Origin: Mariniflexile litorale
GTDB lineage: Bacteria > Bacteroidota > Bacteroidia > Flavobacteriales > Flavobacteriaceae
DNA length: 64,000 nucleotides
NCBI RefSeq assembly: GCF_031128465.2
Contig: NZ_CP155618.1
Span: forward strand, 4,268,501 to 4,332,500
Direction of reading: 5' to 3'
Shown: one piece after another, positions 56,285 to 63,522 of the stretch
Position numbering within the stretch: the first letter of the stretch is position 1
How the letters are laid out: every line of letters begins with the position of its first letter
The notes under the pieces: generated by a model
Database searches by the model: none
What the model was told of the DNA's origin: nothing
The model's input: the letters and a program-made list of their open reading frames with translations, nothing else
Translations under genes and position numbers: made by a program

Positions 56285-57196
56285 TTAGTCATGTCTAGCA
56301 CCTCTCAATATCCCAAAAATGTGCAATACCGATGGAAATATAGCATCCATAGATTCACTAGCTCCGTTAGTCGATCCTGGCAGTGCCAATACCAATGTAT
56401 TGTTGATAGTACCTGCTACACTTCTTGATAGCATGGCATAAGGCGTTCTATCTTGACCATAATTACGAATGGCTTCTTCAATTCCTGGAATGCGCCTATC
56501 TAAAAGTGGTATTAAAGCTTCTGGTGTAACATCACGTGCTGAGAGTCCCGTGCCTCCTGTATAAATAATTAAGTCAACACCATGTTCTTGATACTGTTTT
56601 GCTTTCATTTGAATCACTTCCAGTTCATCTGGAATTATCTCATAAGCTTCGATTTGAACAGCGCATATTTTTAGCTTTTCAATAATAGCTTTTCCTGCTT
56701 TATCTTCTTTTTCTCCTGCCGAAATAGTATCGGAACACACAATCACAGCTGCGGTAATATCTGTTCTAAAACGGTTTTTAAAATCGGACTTCCCGCCTTT
56801 TTTATGTAACAATTTAATATGATGAATCTCGATTCCTTTATCAATAGGTTTTAGCATATCGTACATATTTAAAGCCACCACGCTCGCTCCATGCATCGCT
56901 TCAACCTCAACACCTGTTTTATAAATGGTTTTTACTGTGAATAAAACGGTTATTTCTAGTCCGTTTATTTCGTATTCTACACCCGTATATTCTATGGGTA
57001 ATGGATGGCAGTCGGGTAAAATATCAGGCGTGCGTTTTACACCTAATAAACCAGCAGCTTTACTCATAGCAAATACATTCCCTTTTGGAACCATATTGTT
57101 TTGTATTGCTGTAATGGTATCGGGTTTACTAACCTTTACAATGGCTTGTGCTACTGCGGTGCGTAAAGTGGAGGTTTTATGTGTGATATCTACCAT
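56285..57196 (-). CDS. moaCB: Bifunctional MoaC-MoaB molybdopterin biosynthesis protein
   Basis: 303 residues, a fusion. Residues 1-150: MoaC, cyclic pyranopterin monophosphate synthase, with MVDITHKTSTLRTA, PKGNVFAMSKAAGLLGVKRT, DILPDCHPLPI, GVEVEAMHG and HKKGGKSDF carrying the catalytic lysines. Residues 150-303: MoaB/MogA domain for molybdopterin adenylylation, with TAAVIVCSDTISAGEKEDKAG, DLIIYTGGTGLSARDVTPEA, SRSVAGTINNTLVLALPGS. Fusion guarantees equal amounts of two enzymes that act at different stages. It follows a decayed four-helix protein gene and spacer C/B repeats. Confidence 0.95.
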   Translation of the reverse strand: MVDITHKTSTLRTAVAQAIVKVSKPDTITAIQNNMVPKGNVFAMSKAAGLLGVKRTPDILPDCHPLPIEYTGVEYEINGLEITVLFTVKTIYKTGVEVEAMHGASVVALNMYDMLKPIDKGIEIHHIKLLHKKGGKSDFKNRFRTDITAAVIVCSDTISAGEKEDKAGKAIIEKLKICAVQIEAYEIIPDELEVIQMKAKQYQEHGVDLIIYTGGTGLSARDVTPEALIPLLDRRIPGIEEAIRNYGQDRTPYAMLSRSVAGTINNTLVLALPGSTNGASESMDAIFPSVLHIFGILRGARHD

Positions 57197-57236
57197 TTTT
57201 TTGATTCGTTGATTTGTTAATTTCTTTAATTGTTTA
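57197..57236. repeat. 8-bp repeat spacer upstream of moaCB
   Basis: Tiles into TTTTTTGA, TTCGTTGA, TTTGTTAA, TTTCTTTA, ATTGTTTA, i.e. five units of period 8, overlapping the end of the four-helix pseudogene. Same theme as the other spacers of the operon. Confidence 0.5.
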
Positions 57237-57591
57237 ACTGAGAGTTTCTTAAAGCATTAAGTTTATTGGACACTTTTTCAATTTCCAATCTTAATATTTG
57301 ATGATTTTCTTCATTTAAAAAATCCAATTCTCTAGCTATTATAATTTGATTTAATACCTCCATTAATGAACTGAAAGCAAGTGTTGTAAAATGAGCTTTA
57401 TCTTTGCTTGTATTTCTAGATGTCCCTTCTGCTAAATTTGAGGCAATCTAAACTGAAGCTCTCCTAAGCTGATTAGTTAATCCAAATTTTTCATCACTTG
57501 GAAATTCTTTAGTTACTTTATATATAAGTTTAATCAATTCCTTAGAATCGATCCAAACATTTAGTTTCTCAAATGAAAATTTATACGACAT
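57226..57591 (-). pseudogene. Four-helix-bundle (S23/IVS-like) protein gene with an in-frame stop
   Basis: From ATG at 57591 the minus strand encodes MSYKFSFEKLNVWIDSKEL, KEFPSDEKFGLTNQLRRASV, TAG stop at codon 48 (57448-57450), then IASNLAEGTSRNTSKDKAH and ...LNQIIIARELDFL to TAA at 57226. This is the complete four-helix-bundle (TIGR02436-type, rRNA-intervening-sequence-like) protein with one nonsense codon where the family has Ser (RRASVSIASNLAEG). The rest is intact, so the lesion is recent, or the codon is read through. It is inserted inside the cofactor operon, 46 bp after moaE and 29 bp before moaCB. Family function is unproven. Confidence 0.85.
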
Positions 57592-57631
57592 TTTAACGAT
57601 TTAACGATTAAACAAATCCACGATTAAACAA
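57592..57631. repeat. 8-bp repeat spacer between moaE and the four-helix pseudogene
   Basis: TTTAACGA, TTTAACGA, TTAAACAA, ATCCACGA, TTAAACAA: five units of period 8, two of them identical. It lies directly upstream of the pseudogene ATG on the minus strand. Confidence 0.6.
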
Positions 57632-57637
57632 AAACAC

Positions 57638-58081
57638 TTACGTGTTTTTCTTCCATTGATGTGTATCATCCTCAAAAATCTCCTTTCCAAAAACGGGTAC
57701 GTTTGCTTTTATTTCTTCAACTATAAATTCTAGAGCATCAAAAACCACTTTTCTTCTTGGTGATGACACAAACACAAATAGACAAATTTCGCCTGCTTTC
57801 ACCACGCCTAAACTGTGGTAAATATGCATACAGGTTAGTTCAAATTTCTCAAAAGCAACTTCTCTAATCTCGTGAAACTTTTGGTTTGCCATGTCTTCGT
57901 AAGCGGTGTATTCGATGGCTGAAACGGTTTTACCATTAATGACATCGGCTCTTACTTGACCCAAAAAAATATTGTGAGCACCAATACTTGTTTTAGTTTG
58001 ATGTTTGGCGATAGCTTCTCCAATAAATTCTGAAGAAATAGCGCCTTCTTTAAATACAGTTTTTAGTTTTTTATCTGACAT
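57638..58081 (-). CDS. moaE: Molybdopterin synthase catalytic subunit MoaE
   Basis: 147 residues; large subunit of molybdopterin synthase that inserts the dithiolene sulphurs. Typical stretches: SIGAHNIFLGQVRAD, IEYTAYEDMANQKFHEIREVA, IYHSLGVVKAGEICLFVFVSSPRRKVVFDALEFIVEEIKANVPVFGKE. The lysines and arginine of the active site (PRRK, VFGKE) are present. It overlaps the moeB-like gene by 11 bp. Confidence 0.96.
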   Translation of the reverse strand: MSDKKLKTVFKEGAISSEFIGEAIAKHQTKTSIGAHNIFLGQVRADVINGKTVSAIEYTAYEDMANQKFHEIREVAFEKFELTCMHIYHSLGVVKAGEICLFVFVSSPRRKVVFDALEFIVEEIKANVPVFGKEIFEDDTHQWKKNT

Positions 58082-59168
58082 CCGTTGATGCTTTTTGTTG
58101 TTCGTTTATATGTTTAATTATTGCTAAAGCACCTTCTTTAAGACTAAAACAATTAGTAATATTGAGCTTTTCAAGTAATGAAACCGCTTTTTTACTACGT
58201 ATTCCCGATTGACAAAAAATCACTTTTTGTTTCTCGGAATTTATTTTATGTATGGAATTTTCCAATTCACTTAAAGGAATGGCACTAACATTAATGCTAT
58301 CTACTTTTGGGAGTTCGTGCACTTCCCTAACATCTATAAATTGAACATCTTCTTTTGAAAAAACATCTTTTATAGAAATAACTTTGGGAACAAACTCACA
58401 ATTAAAATCAACTTGTTTATTACTAAAGGCATCTTTCTCTTTTAAAACAGCATGAATTGTTGCTTCCGATTTACTTATTTTCAATACCATAGTTTGTGAT
58501 GTTAGTGCATTGTAACAAAGTAATTTTCCTGAAAGCACATTACCAATTCCTAAAATAATTTTTAGAACTTCATTGGCTTGCATGCTTCCAATAATTCCTG
58601 GCAATACGCCTAACACACCTATCTCAGAGCAATTAGGAACGGTATTTTCTTCTGGTGGATTTGGAAACAAACACCTGTAACTTGGTCCGTTTTCATAATT
58701 AAAAACAGACACCTGACCTTCAAACTTAAAAATAGCACCAAAAACAAGTGGTTTGTTCGTGATAATACAAGCATCGTTTATAAGGTAACGGGTTTCAAAA
58801 TTATCAGTGCCATCAACAATAATATCGTACTGGCTGAATAATTCTATAGCATTTTGGTAGGTTAACTTTTCAGCGTAAGCTATAATAGTAATATCCTTAT
58901 TTAAATCTTCCAATCGTTTTTTTGCAGCCTCTGCTTTATTTTGACCCAAACTAGAAGTTCCAAATAAAATTTGACGCTGTAAATTGGATAATTCAACCAC
59001 ATCAAAATCTACAATACCTAATTGACCAATACCTGCCGCTGTTAAATATTGCAACACGGGACACCCTAGTCCACCCGCACCAATCACCAATACTTTGGCA
59101 TTCGATATTTTATCTTGACCGGTTTGTCCGATTTCTGAAAGGATGATATGTCTGTTATATCTATTCAT
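58071..59168 (-). CDS. moeB: ThiF/MoeB-type adenylyltransferase with rhodanese domain
   Basis: 365 residues. N-terminal ~245: E1-like fold activating the C-terminus of the MoaD sulphur carrier (RHIILSEIGQTGQDKISNAKVLVIGAGGLGCPVLQYLTAAG, DFDVVELSNLQRQILF, VDGTDNFETRYLINDAC). Typical double CxxC zinc motif is replaced by single cysteines (YRCLFPNPP, NCSEIG), as in the HesA/ThiF branch. C-terminal ~100 residues: rhodanese with the loop CQSGIRS and catalytic cysteine; it can supply the sulphur itself. This is the architecture of MOCS3/UBA4. Spacer of 65 bp to moaD carries a perfect inverted repeat. Confidence 0.93.
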   Translation of the reverse strand: MNRYNRHIILSEIGQTGQDKISNAKVLVIGAGGLGCPVLQYLTAAGIGQLGIVDFDVVELSNLQRQILFGTSSLGQNKAEAAKKRLEDLNKDITIIAYAEKLTYQNAIELFSQYDIIVDGTDNFETRYLINDACIITNKPLVFGAIFKFEGQVSVFNYENGPSYRCLFPNPPEENTVPNCSEIGVLGVLPGIIGSMQANEVLKIILGIGNVLSGKLLCYNALTSQTMVLKISKSEATIHAVLKEKDAFSNKQVDFNCEFVPKVISIKDVFSKEDVQFIDVREVHELPKVDSINVSAIPLSELENSIHKINSEKQKVIFCQSGIRSKKAVSLLEKLNITNCFSLKEGALAIIKHINEQQKASTDVR

Positions 59169-59173
59169 TTTTG

Positions 59174-59229
59174 TTGAATTGTTTATTCGTTGAGTCGTTT
59201 AAACATTTAAACGACTCAACATTAAAACA
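59174..59229. repeat. 8-bp repeat spacer with perfect 15-bp inverted repeat between moeB and moaD
   Basis: Tiles into TTGAATTG, TTTATTCG, TTGAGTCG, TTTAAACA, TTTAAACG, ACTCAACA, TTAAAACA. Within it, GTTGAGTCGTTTAAA (59189-59203) pairs perfectly with TTTAAACGACTCAAC (59206-59220) over a 2-nt loop. There is no T-run after it, so it is unlikely to be a simple terminator; a binding site for a dimeric regulator or an mRNA stability element is possible. Confidence 0.6.
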
Positions 59230-59233
59230 TAAA

Positions 59234-59467
59234 TTATCCACCCGCAAACGGCGGTAATAATGCTAATTCTTGACCTGTTACACTTGTTTTTAACGCTACC
59301 AATTCTTGATTTTGAGCTATTTGAAAATCTTTGTTTTTTAGTTCAGGGTATTTTGAATGCACTATTTTTAAAAATTCAGACATCATACTGCCTGAAAAAT
59401 CAATAATTTCCTCATCGCATTGTGTTATTTCTGCTATCATTCCGAAATATTTTACAGTAATTTTCAT
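59234..59467 (-). CDS. moaD: Molybdopterin synthase sulphur carrier MoaD
   Basis: 77-residue ubiquitin-fold protein with the C-terminal GG (LLPPFAGG) that is adenylylated by the MoeB-like enzyme and thiocarboxylated. Opening beta strand MKITVKYFGMIAEITQ and the later TSVTGQELALLPPFAGG are typical. It overlaps mobA by 4 bp (ATGA arrangement), so the two are translationally coupled. Confidence 0.95.
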   Translation of the reverse strand: MKITVKYFGMIAEITQCDEEIIDFSGSMMSEFLKIVHSKYPELKNKDFQIAQNQELVALKTSVTGQELALLPPFAGG

Positions 59468-60036
59468 TTTAGAATGTCGTTTAATTGTTCAGGCGTATTG
59501 ATGTTTTTTGTGAAGAATACTTCTTCATTATTCAATATCACATTTTTCACTTTGCATTGGTTTACTGCAAATTGTAAGCGTCGTTCCCCATCTTTCAAAA
59601 GTTTTAAAAACACATCTTCACACGATTTTTTATAAAGCGCAATAAGTGGCATGTTCTTGCCTTGGCTTTTTATTTGAATGACTTCATAATCGCCTTCAAC
59701 AGCATCTATTAACTTCTTTAAAATTTCTGTTGAAATTAACGGAATATCACAACTCAGCACTAAATTATATGTTGTTGAAGATTGTTTCAACCCCGAATAA
59801 ATTCCTGCCAATGGACCTGCATTTTCTATAACATCTTCAATACGTTCTAGCCCAAACACATCGTAATCTTCATTATTGGAAACAATCATTATACGTGATA
59901 CTAATGGCTTCAATGCGTCAATACTATACTGAACGAACGGCTTTCCATCATACAACAAGAAACCCTTATCATTCCCCATACGCGAACTTTTTCCACCAGA
60001 TAAAATAATGCCCGTTATGTCTTTTTTATCTATCAT
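59464..60036 (-). CDS. mobA: Molybdenum cofactor guanylyltransferase (MobA)
   Basis: 190 residues. Nucleotide-binding start GIILSGGKSSRMGNDKGFLLYDGKPFVQYS with the G-x-S-x-R-M-G-x-D-K motif, then RIEDVIENAGPLAGIYSGLKQSS and VLSCDIPLIS with the metal-binding Asp. It attaches GMP to molybdopterin to give the bis-MGD form used by DMSO reductase family enzymes such as nitrate reductase. It starts 1 bp after the TauE-like gene stop and overlaps moaD by 4 bp. Confidence 0.94.
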   Translation of the reverse strand: MIDKKDITGIILSGGKSSRMGNDKGFLLYDGKPFVQYSIDALKPLVSRIMIVSNNEDYDVFGLERIEDVIENAGPLAGIYSGLKQSSTTYNLVLSCDIPLISTEILKKLIDAVEGDYEVIQIKSQGKNMPLIALYKKSCEDVFLKLLKDGERRLQFAVNQCKVKNVILNNEEVFFTKNINTPEQLNDILK

Positions 60037-60037
60037 T

Positions 60038-60778
60038 TTATATGAACATTAATTTAAAACAGGCCATTACAAGTACAAAGGCTAACATATATCGCAACGA
60101 TTGATTGTTTATTTTTTTACTTCCTAAATACCCACCAAGCACTCCACCAATAAGTGCCACAGCAACAAAAACAAATATGCTGCTTTCTAAATACATACCA
60201 CTACTTAATTGCCCAACAAGTCCCGCTGCAGAATTCACCCATATAAACAACGCCGAAACTGCCGCCGCTTGTTTCATGTTTCCCCAATGGAGTAATAAAA
60301 TTAATGGTGTTAAAATGATGCCGCCTCCAATGCCTATCAAACCTGAAAAGAAGCCTATTACACCACCTAGCAAAAGTGCTTGCCATAGTTTAACTTCTCT
60401 TATAGAGTCATTTTCTTTTCCAAAAACGTTGAGCATTTTTAAAATGGCAAACACCAGTAAAACAGCTAATATTTTTTTATAAAGGGAAGCATCAATTTCT
60501 ATAGTACCTCCTAAAAAAGCTAAAGGAATAGACGCTATTGCAAATGATAAAAACAATTTTTTATTAAAATACCCTTCCTTGTAATAATAATAAAATGAAA
60601 TACCTGCCACAAAAAGATTCAATAAAAGTGCTGTTGGCTTCATGGTCTCTGGTGCAAATGAAAACAAAGCCATTAATGCCAAATAACCACTAGCACCACC
60701 ATGACCTACACTGGCGTAAAGAAACGCTACAATGGGAAGTAGTATTAAAAAGATGGTGATGTTTTGGGTTTCAAGCAT
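60038..60778 (-). CDS. TauE/SafE-family sulphite exporter-like permease
   Basis: 246 residues, about eight membrane helices. Family stretches: YASVGHGGASGYLALMALF, GFFSGLIGIGGGIILTPLILL, GSKKINNQSL. The family includes exporters of sulphite and sulpho-acids. In flavobacterial cofactor/nitrate clusters this gene is a regular companion; it may release sulphur by-products or serve in anion exchange. It is 33 bp from the ModE-like gene and 1 bp from mobA, so it belongs to the operon. Confidence 0.85.
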   Translation of the reverse strand: MLETQNITIFLILLPIVAFLYASVGHGGASGYLALMALFSFAPETMKPTALLLNLFVAGISFYYYYKEGYFNKKLFLSFAIASIPLAFLGGTIEIDASLYKKILAVLLVFAILKMLNVFGKENDSIREVKLWQALLLGGVIGFFSGLIGIGGGIILTPLILLLHWGNMKQAAAVSALFIWVNSAAGLVGQLSSGMYLESSIFVFVAVALIGGVLGGYLGSKKINNQSLRYMLAFVLVMACFKLMFI

Positions 60779-60811
60779 TTTTACTATTGATTATTTTTTA
60801 ATGATTATGGA

Positions 60812-61150
60812 CTACAAACTCTCAATTTTAACCAACTGCTTATCTAAAAACTCCCAACAATTTTGGTTGATTTCATCAAAAACCAGAATTAAGGCTTTAC
60901 CATATTCGGTTAATTCCGCACCTCCACCACCTTTTCCACCGGTTGAATTTATAGTCACTGGTTTTTTAGCCGATTTGTTTACAGAGTCTATTAAATTCCA
61001 CGCTTTTTTATAAGATAGATTTAAAGTTTTTGCTGCTTTTGATAAGGAGCCTGTTTCTTCAATAGCTTTTAACAACTGTACACGACCTTCACCTAAAAGT
61101 ACATGCTCGTCGCATTCAATCCATATTCGGCTTTTTATTTTATAGCTCAT
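60812..61150 (-). CDS. ModE-like winged-helix regulator, DNA-binding domain only
   Basis: 112 residues, corresponding to the LysR-like N-terminal domain of ModE (MSYKIKSRIWIECDEHVLLGEGRVQLLKAIEETGSLSKAAKTLNLSYKKAWNLID, GGKGGGGAELTEYGKAL). The TOBE/molybdate-binding half of E. coli ModE is absent, so molybdate sensing must come from another domain or the protein acts in another way. It starts 9 bp after the moeA stop, so it is part of the cofactor operon, where it may report cofactor or molybdate status. Confidence 0.88.
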   Translation of the reverse strand: MSYKIKSRIWIECDEHVLLGEGRVQLLKAIEETGSLSKAAKTLNLSYKKAWNLIDSVNKSAKKPVTINSTGGKGGGGAELTEYGKALILVFDEINQNCWEFLDKQLVKIESL

Positions 61151-61159
61151 AAGTTATAT

Positions 61160-62338
61160 TTAAATGGGGAGCAAAATAACTTCTACTGAATCTCCTGTTT
61201 CAATAGCTGAATCATCTTCAGGCATAAATACCAAAGCATTTGAGATAGCAAACGTTTGCTGCATGGCAGAACTTTGACCTTCTAAAATTTCAACTTGATT
61301 ATTATTATAAATAGCCTTCAAAAATTGTGGGCGATCTCCATTTTTTTTAAAATTAGAAACAGAGATTGCTTTTATGCGTGGTAACGCTACAACATCATTA
61401 TTCATCATTTTTTGCAATGCGATATATACATACACATAAAAACAAGTTAAAGCAGCAGCAGGATTACCTGGTAATGCAAATATGGATGTATTATTTTTTG
61501 TTCCGTAGAATAAGGGTTTTCCAGGTTTTTGCTTTACTTTATAAAAATGCTCGGTAACATTTAAAGCACTTAATGCTTTGCCAACAAAGTCGTAATCACC
61601 TACCGAAATACCTCCTGTAATAATTACCAAATCATTTTCATTAATAACACTATTTAACTTTGACTGAGTTTTTTCATAATCATCTTCCACTTTATGGATG
61701 GTAACATCATAAAATTTCAAACTGTAAAGCGCACTTAAAAGCATATTAGAATTACTCTCGTATATTTTTCCGTAGTCTAAATCGGCACCTGCTTCCACCA
61801 ATTCATTACCCGTAGTAATTAATGCGATGGATGGTTTTTTAAACACCTTAACTTTTGAAATTCCTAGCGAACTTAAATAACCAATAGCCGCTGGAGTTAA
61901 CTTAGTGTTTTTTAATAAAGCGAGTTCTCCTTTTTTAACCTGTTCACCTAAAGGTCGAATGTTTACATTAATTTCTATTTGATTTTGAATTGTAATAACA
62001 TTTCCATCAACAACCACTTTTTCCTGCATCATAACCGCATTGGCGGTATCAGGAACAGGAGCCCCTGTAAAAATACGTACCGCTTGACCGGGTTTTAAAA
62101 TAAGTTGATGCCCATCACCCGCTTTCACTTCTCCTATAAGGTTATAATTTAGGTTATTGTGTAAGTTCAAAGCATAACCATCCATAGCCGATTGCCTGAA
62201 AGGCGGCATATTAATGGGAGAGTCCACATCAGCAAAAAGCTTATAACCTCCAGATTTTTCAACAGGTTTATATGTGCTTTTTAAAAGTGGTAGACTTTGT
62301 TTTTCAACAAGTTGAATGGCTTCACTAACAGAAATCAT
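61160..62338 (-). CDS. moeA: Molybdopterin molybdotransferase MoeA
   Basis: 392 residues. Inserts molybdate into adenylylated molybdopterin. Recognisable blocks: MPPFRQSAMDGYALNL, VRIFTGAPVPDTANAVMMQEKV, IRPLGEQVKKGELALLKNTKLTPAAIGYLSSLGISKVKV, ALITTGNELVEAG, YESNSNMLLSAL, ITGGISVGDYDFV, KPLFYGTKNNTSIFALPGNPAAALTCFYVYV. The Gly-Gly-x-Ser and GNPAA motifs are intact. First gene of the minus-strand cofactor run; its promoter faces the Crp/Fnr gene and carries a TACGTA site about 64 bp upstream of the predicted transcription start. Confidence 0.97.
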   Translation of the reverse strand: MISVSEAIQLVEKQSLPLLKSTYKPVEKSGGYKLFADVDSPINMPPFRQSAMDGYALNLHNNLNYNLIGEVKAGDGHQLILKPGQAVRIFTGAPVPDTANAVMMQEKVVVDGNVITIQNQIEINVNIRPLGEQVKKGELALLKNTKLTPAAIGYLSSLGISKVKVFKKPSIALITTGNELVEAGADLDYGKIYESNSNMLLSALYSLKFYDVTIHKVEDDYEKTQSKLNSVINENDLVIITGGISVGDYDFVGKALSALNVTEHFYKVKQKPGKPLFYGTKNNTSIFALPGNPAAALTCFYVYVYIALQKMMNNDVVALPRIKAISVSNFKKNGDRPQFLKAIYNNNQVEILEGQSSAMQQTFAISNALVFMPEDDSAIETGDSVEVILLPI

Positions 62339-62361
62339 AATCGAGCATCGTTATATCTTTA

Positions 62362-62390
62362 CAAATATAACGATTTGATTTTTACCCCAA
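62362..62390 (-). promoter_or_regulatory. Promoter of the moeA cofactor operon
   Basis: On the minus strand: TTG (rc of 62388-62390), 18-bp spacer, TATATTTG (rc of 62362-62369), an almost ideal Bacteroidota promoter. Transcription should begin near 62356, 18 bp before the moeA start. Confidence 0.75.
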
Positions 62391-62415
62391 TTCTTTTCAA
62401 TCTAGAATTATAAAT

Positions 62416-62427
62416 AAATACGTAGTA
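62416..62427. promoter_or_regulatory. TACGTA operator site 1 (moeA side)
   Basis: AAATACGTAGTA with core TACGTA at 62419-62424, an imperfect palindrome centred at 62421.5, about 65 bp upstream of the predicted moeA transcription start. Such a position suits an activator of class I type. Confidence 0.5.
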
Positions 62428-62494
62428 TACAAAATATTGAATATATTATTAAACACTCCACAACATACCCTTACATATTTTATAGATGTTATAA

Positions 62495-62506
62495 AAATAC
62501 GTATTT
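62495..62506. promoter_or_regulatory. TACGTA operator site 2
   Basis: Perfect 12-bp palindrome AAATACGTATTT centred at 62500.5. It is about 45 bp upstream of the transcription start predicted from the -7 element of the Crp/Fnr gene, a distance close to that of class II activator sites. Confidence 0.6.
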
Positions 62507-62527
62507 ATTGTTTAAAATTAAGTACTA

Positions 62528-62540
62528 ATACGTATATTTG
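62528..62540 (+). promoter_or_regulatory. Crp/Fnr gene -7 element overlapping TACGTA site 3
   Basis: ATACGTAT (62528-62535) overlaps the -7 element TATATTTG at 62533-62540; no good -33 TTG is present at the expected distance. An overlapping operator suggests repression or autoregulation, with site 2 able to compensate for the missing -33 element. Confidence 0.55.
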
Positions 62541-62557
62541 ATGCAAATCAACTTAAT

Positions 62558-63316
62558 TTGCAAACTAGAACAATTCACACTCCTACCAACATCATAAGAA
62601 AACGCGTTATAGATAATACTTCCTGTTTTTCTTGTGAAAATAGCAGTTGCCTAATCAAGAAAAATCTATTAGCGTTTGACGGTTCTAAACTAATTACCGA
62701 AAAAAACAATCTTAGATGTAAAAAAGGGCAACAATTCATCATGGAAGGCGCACCTGTAAACGGGTTGTTTTTTGTTTTAAAAGGAAAAGTAAAGGTTTTT
62801 AGAACAGGTATAAATGGCAGGGAACAAATTGTTAGGTTTGCTAAAGAAGGTGAAATTATCGGGCATCGTGGTTTTGGTACCGAAGAACACTACTCCATTG
62901 GCGCCATTGCTTTGGAAGATACCCGATTGTGCTATTTTTCTAAACAAAATTTACAAGAGGCCTTATTGAGCAATCCGAGATTTGCTTACGATTTTATGCT
63001 CTTTTATGCCAACGAACTTAACAGAAGTGAATCAAAAGTAAAAACCATTTCCCAAATGACCGTTCGAGAACGGGTTGTTGACACCTTATTATATATACTC
63101 AGAAAATTTGGCAATGTAAAAGGTTTTTTGAACCTACCATTAAGCCGAAAAGAATACGCCGATTATGCCGGTACTACCGAAGAACAGGTAATACGTGTTT
63201 TTTCAACTTTAAAAAGAGAAAAACTGATTACAGCCAATGGTAGAAGGATTGCCATTGTAGATGTTCAAGCTCTTAAAAACGAAATTAGCGAGCACCATTT
63301 TTACCTAGACAGCTAA
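62558..63316 (+). CDS. Crp/Fnr-family transcriptional regulator with FNR-like cysteines
   Basis: 252 residues. N-terminal extension with C23-x2-C26-x4-C31 (TSCFSCENSSCL), cNMP-binding-like beta roll at about 50-150 (GQQFIMEGAPVNGLFFVLKGKVKVF, GEIIGHRGF), dimer helix, and helix-turn-helix at about 190-225 (LPLSRKEYADYAGTTEEQVIRVFSTLKREKLI). C125 in ALEDTRLCYFSK occupies the place of the fourth FNR ligand (E. coli FNR C122), so an oxygen-labile [4Fe-4S] cluster is plausible. The only start codon in frame upstream of the cysteines is TTG at 62558, since no in-frame ATG exists before residue 62; start choice is therefore uncertain. It sits between the cofactor operon and the nitrate-uptake genes and is the obvious regulator of both. 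Confidence 0.88.
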   Translation: MQTRTIHTPTNIIRKRVIDNTSCFSCENSSCLIKKNLLAFDGSKLITEKNNLRCKKGQQFIMEGAPVNGLFFVLKGKVKVFRTGINGREQIVRFAKEGEIIGHRGFGTEEHYSIGAIALEDTRLCYFSKQNLQEALLSNPRFAYDFMLFYANELNRSESKVKTISQMTVRERVVDTLLYILRKFGNVKGFLNLPLSRKEYADYAGTTEEQVIRVFSTLKREKLITANGRRIAIVDVQALKNEISEHHFYLDS

Positions 63317-63364
63317 TTTTTATTCATTTTACACCCCTCCTTTACAATTAAATTGTTTCCGTTT

Positions 63365-63383
63365 TACGTACTAATACGTATTA
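63365..63383. promoter_or_regulatory. TACGTA operator sites 4 (tandem) upstream of the nitrate-uptake gene
   Basis: TACGTA at 63365-63370, and 10 bp on (one helical turn) the perfect palindrome TAATACGTATTA (63372-63383). Both lie in the 258-bp gap between the Crp/Fnr stop and the NrtA-like start, 190-210 bp before that start. Confidence 0.6.
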
Positions 63384-63522
63384 CTTACCACTATATTTAA
63401 CAGCATTAAACTACTTATTTTCAGTGAATTATCATAAAAACCTATTATTTAGCAGGTTTTTACATGTTTAAAAAAGAGGTGTTTACGTGTTGTTTATCAT
63501 AAAATAGAAAGGTTACTACTTA

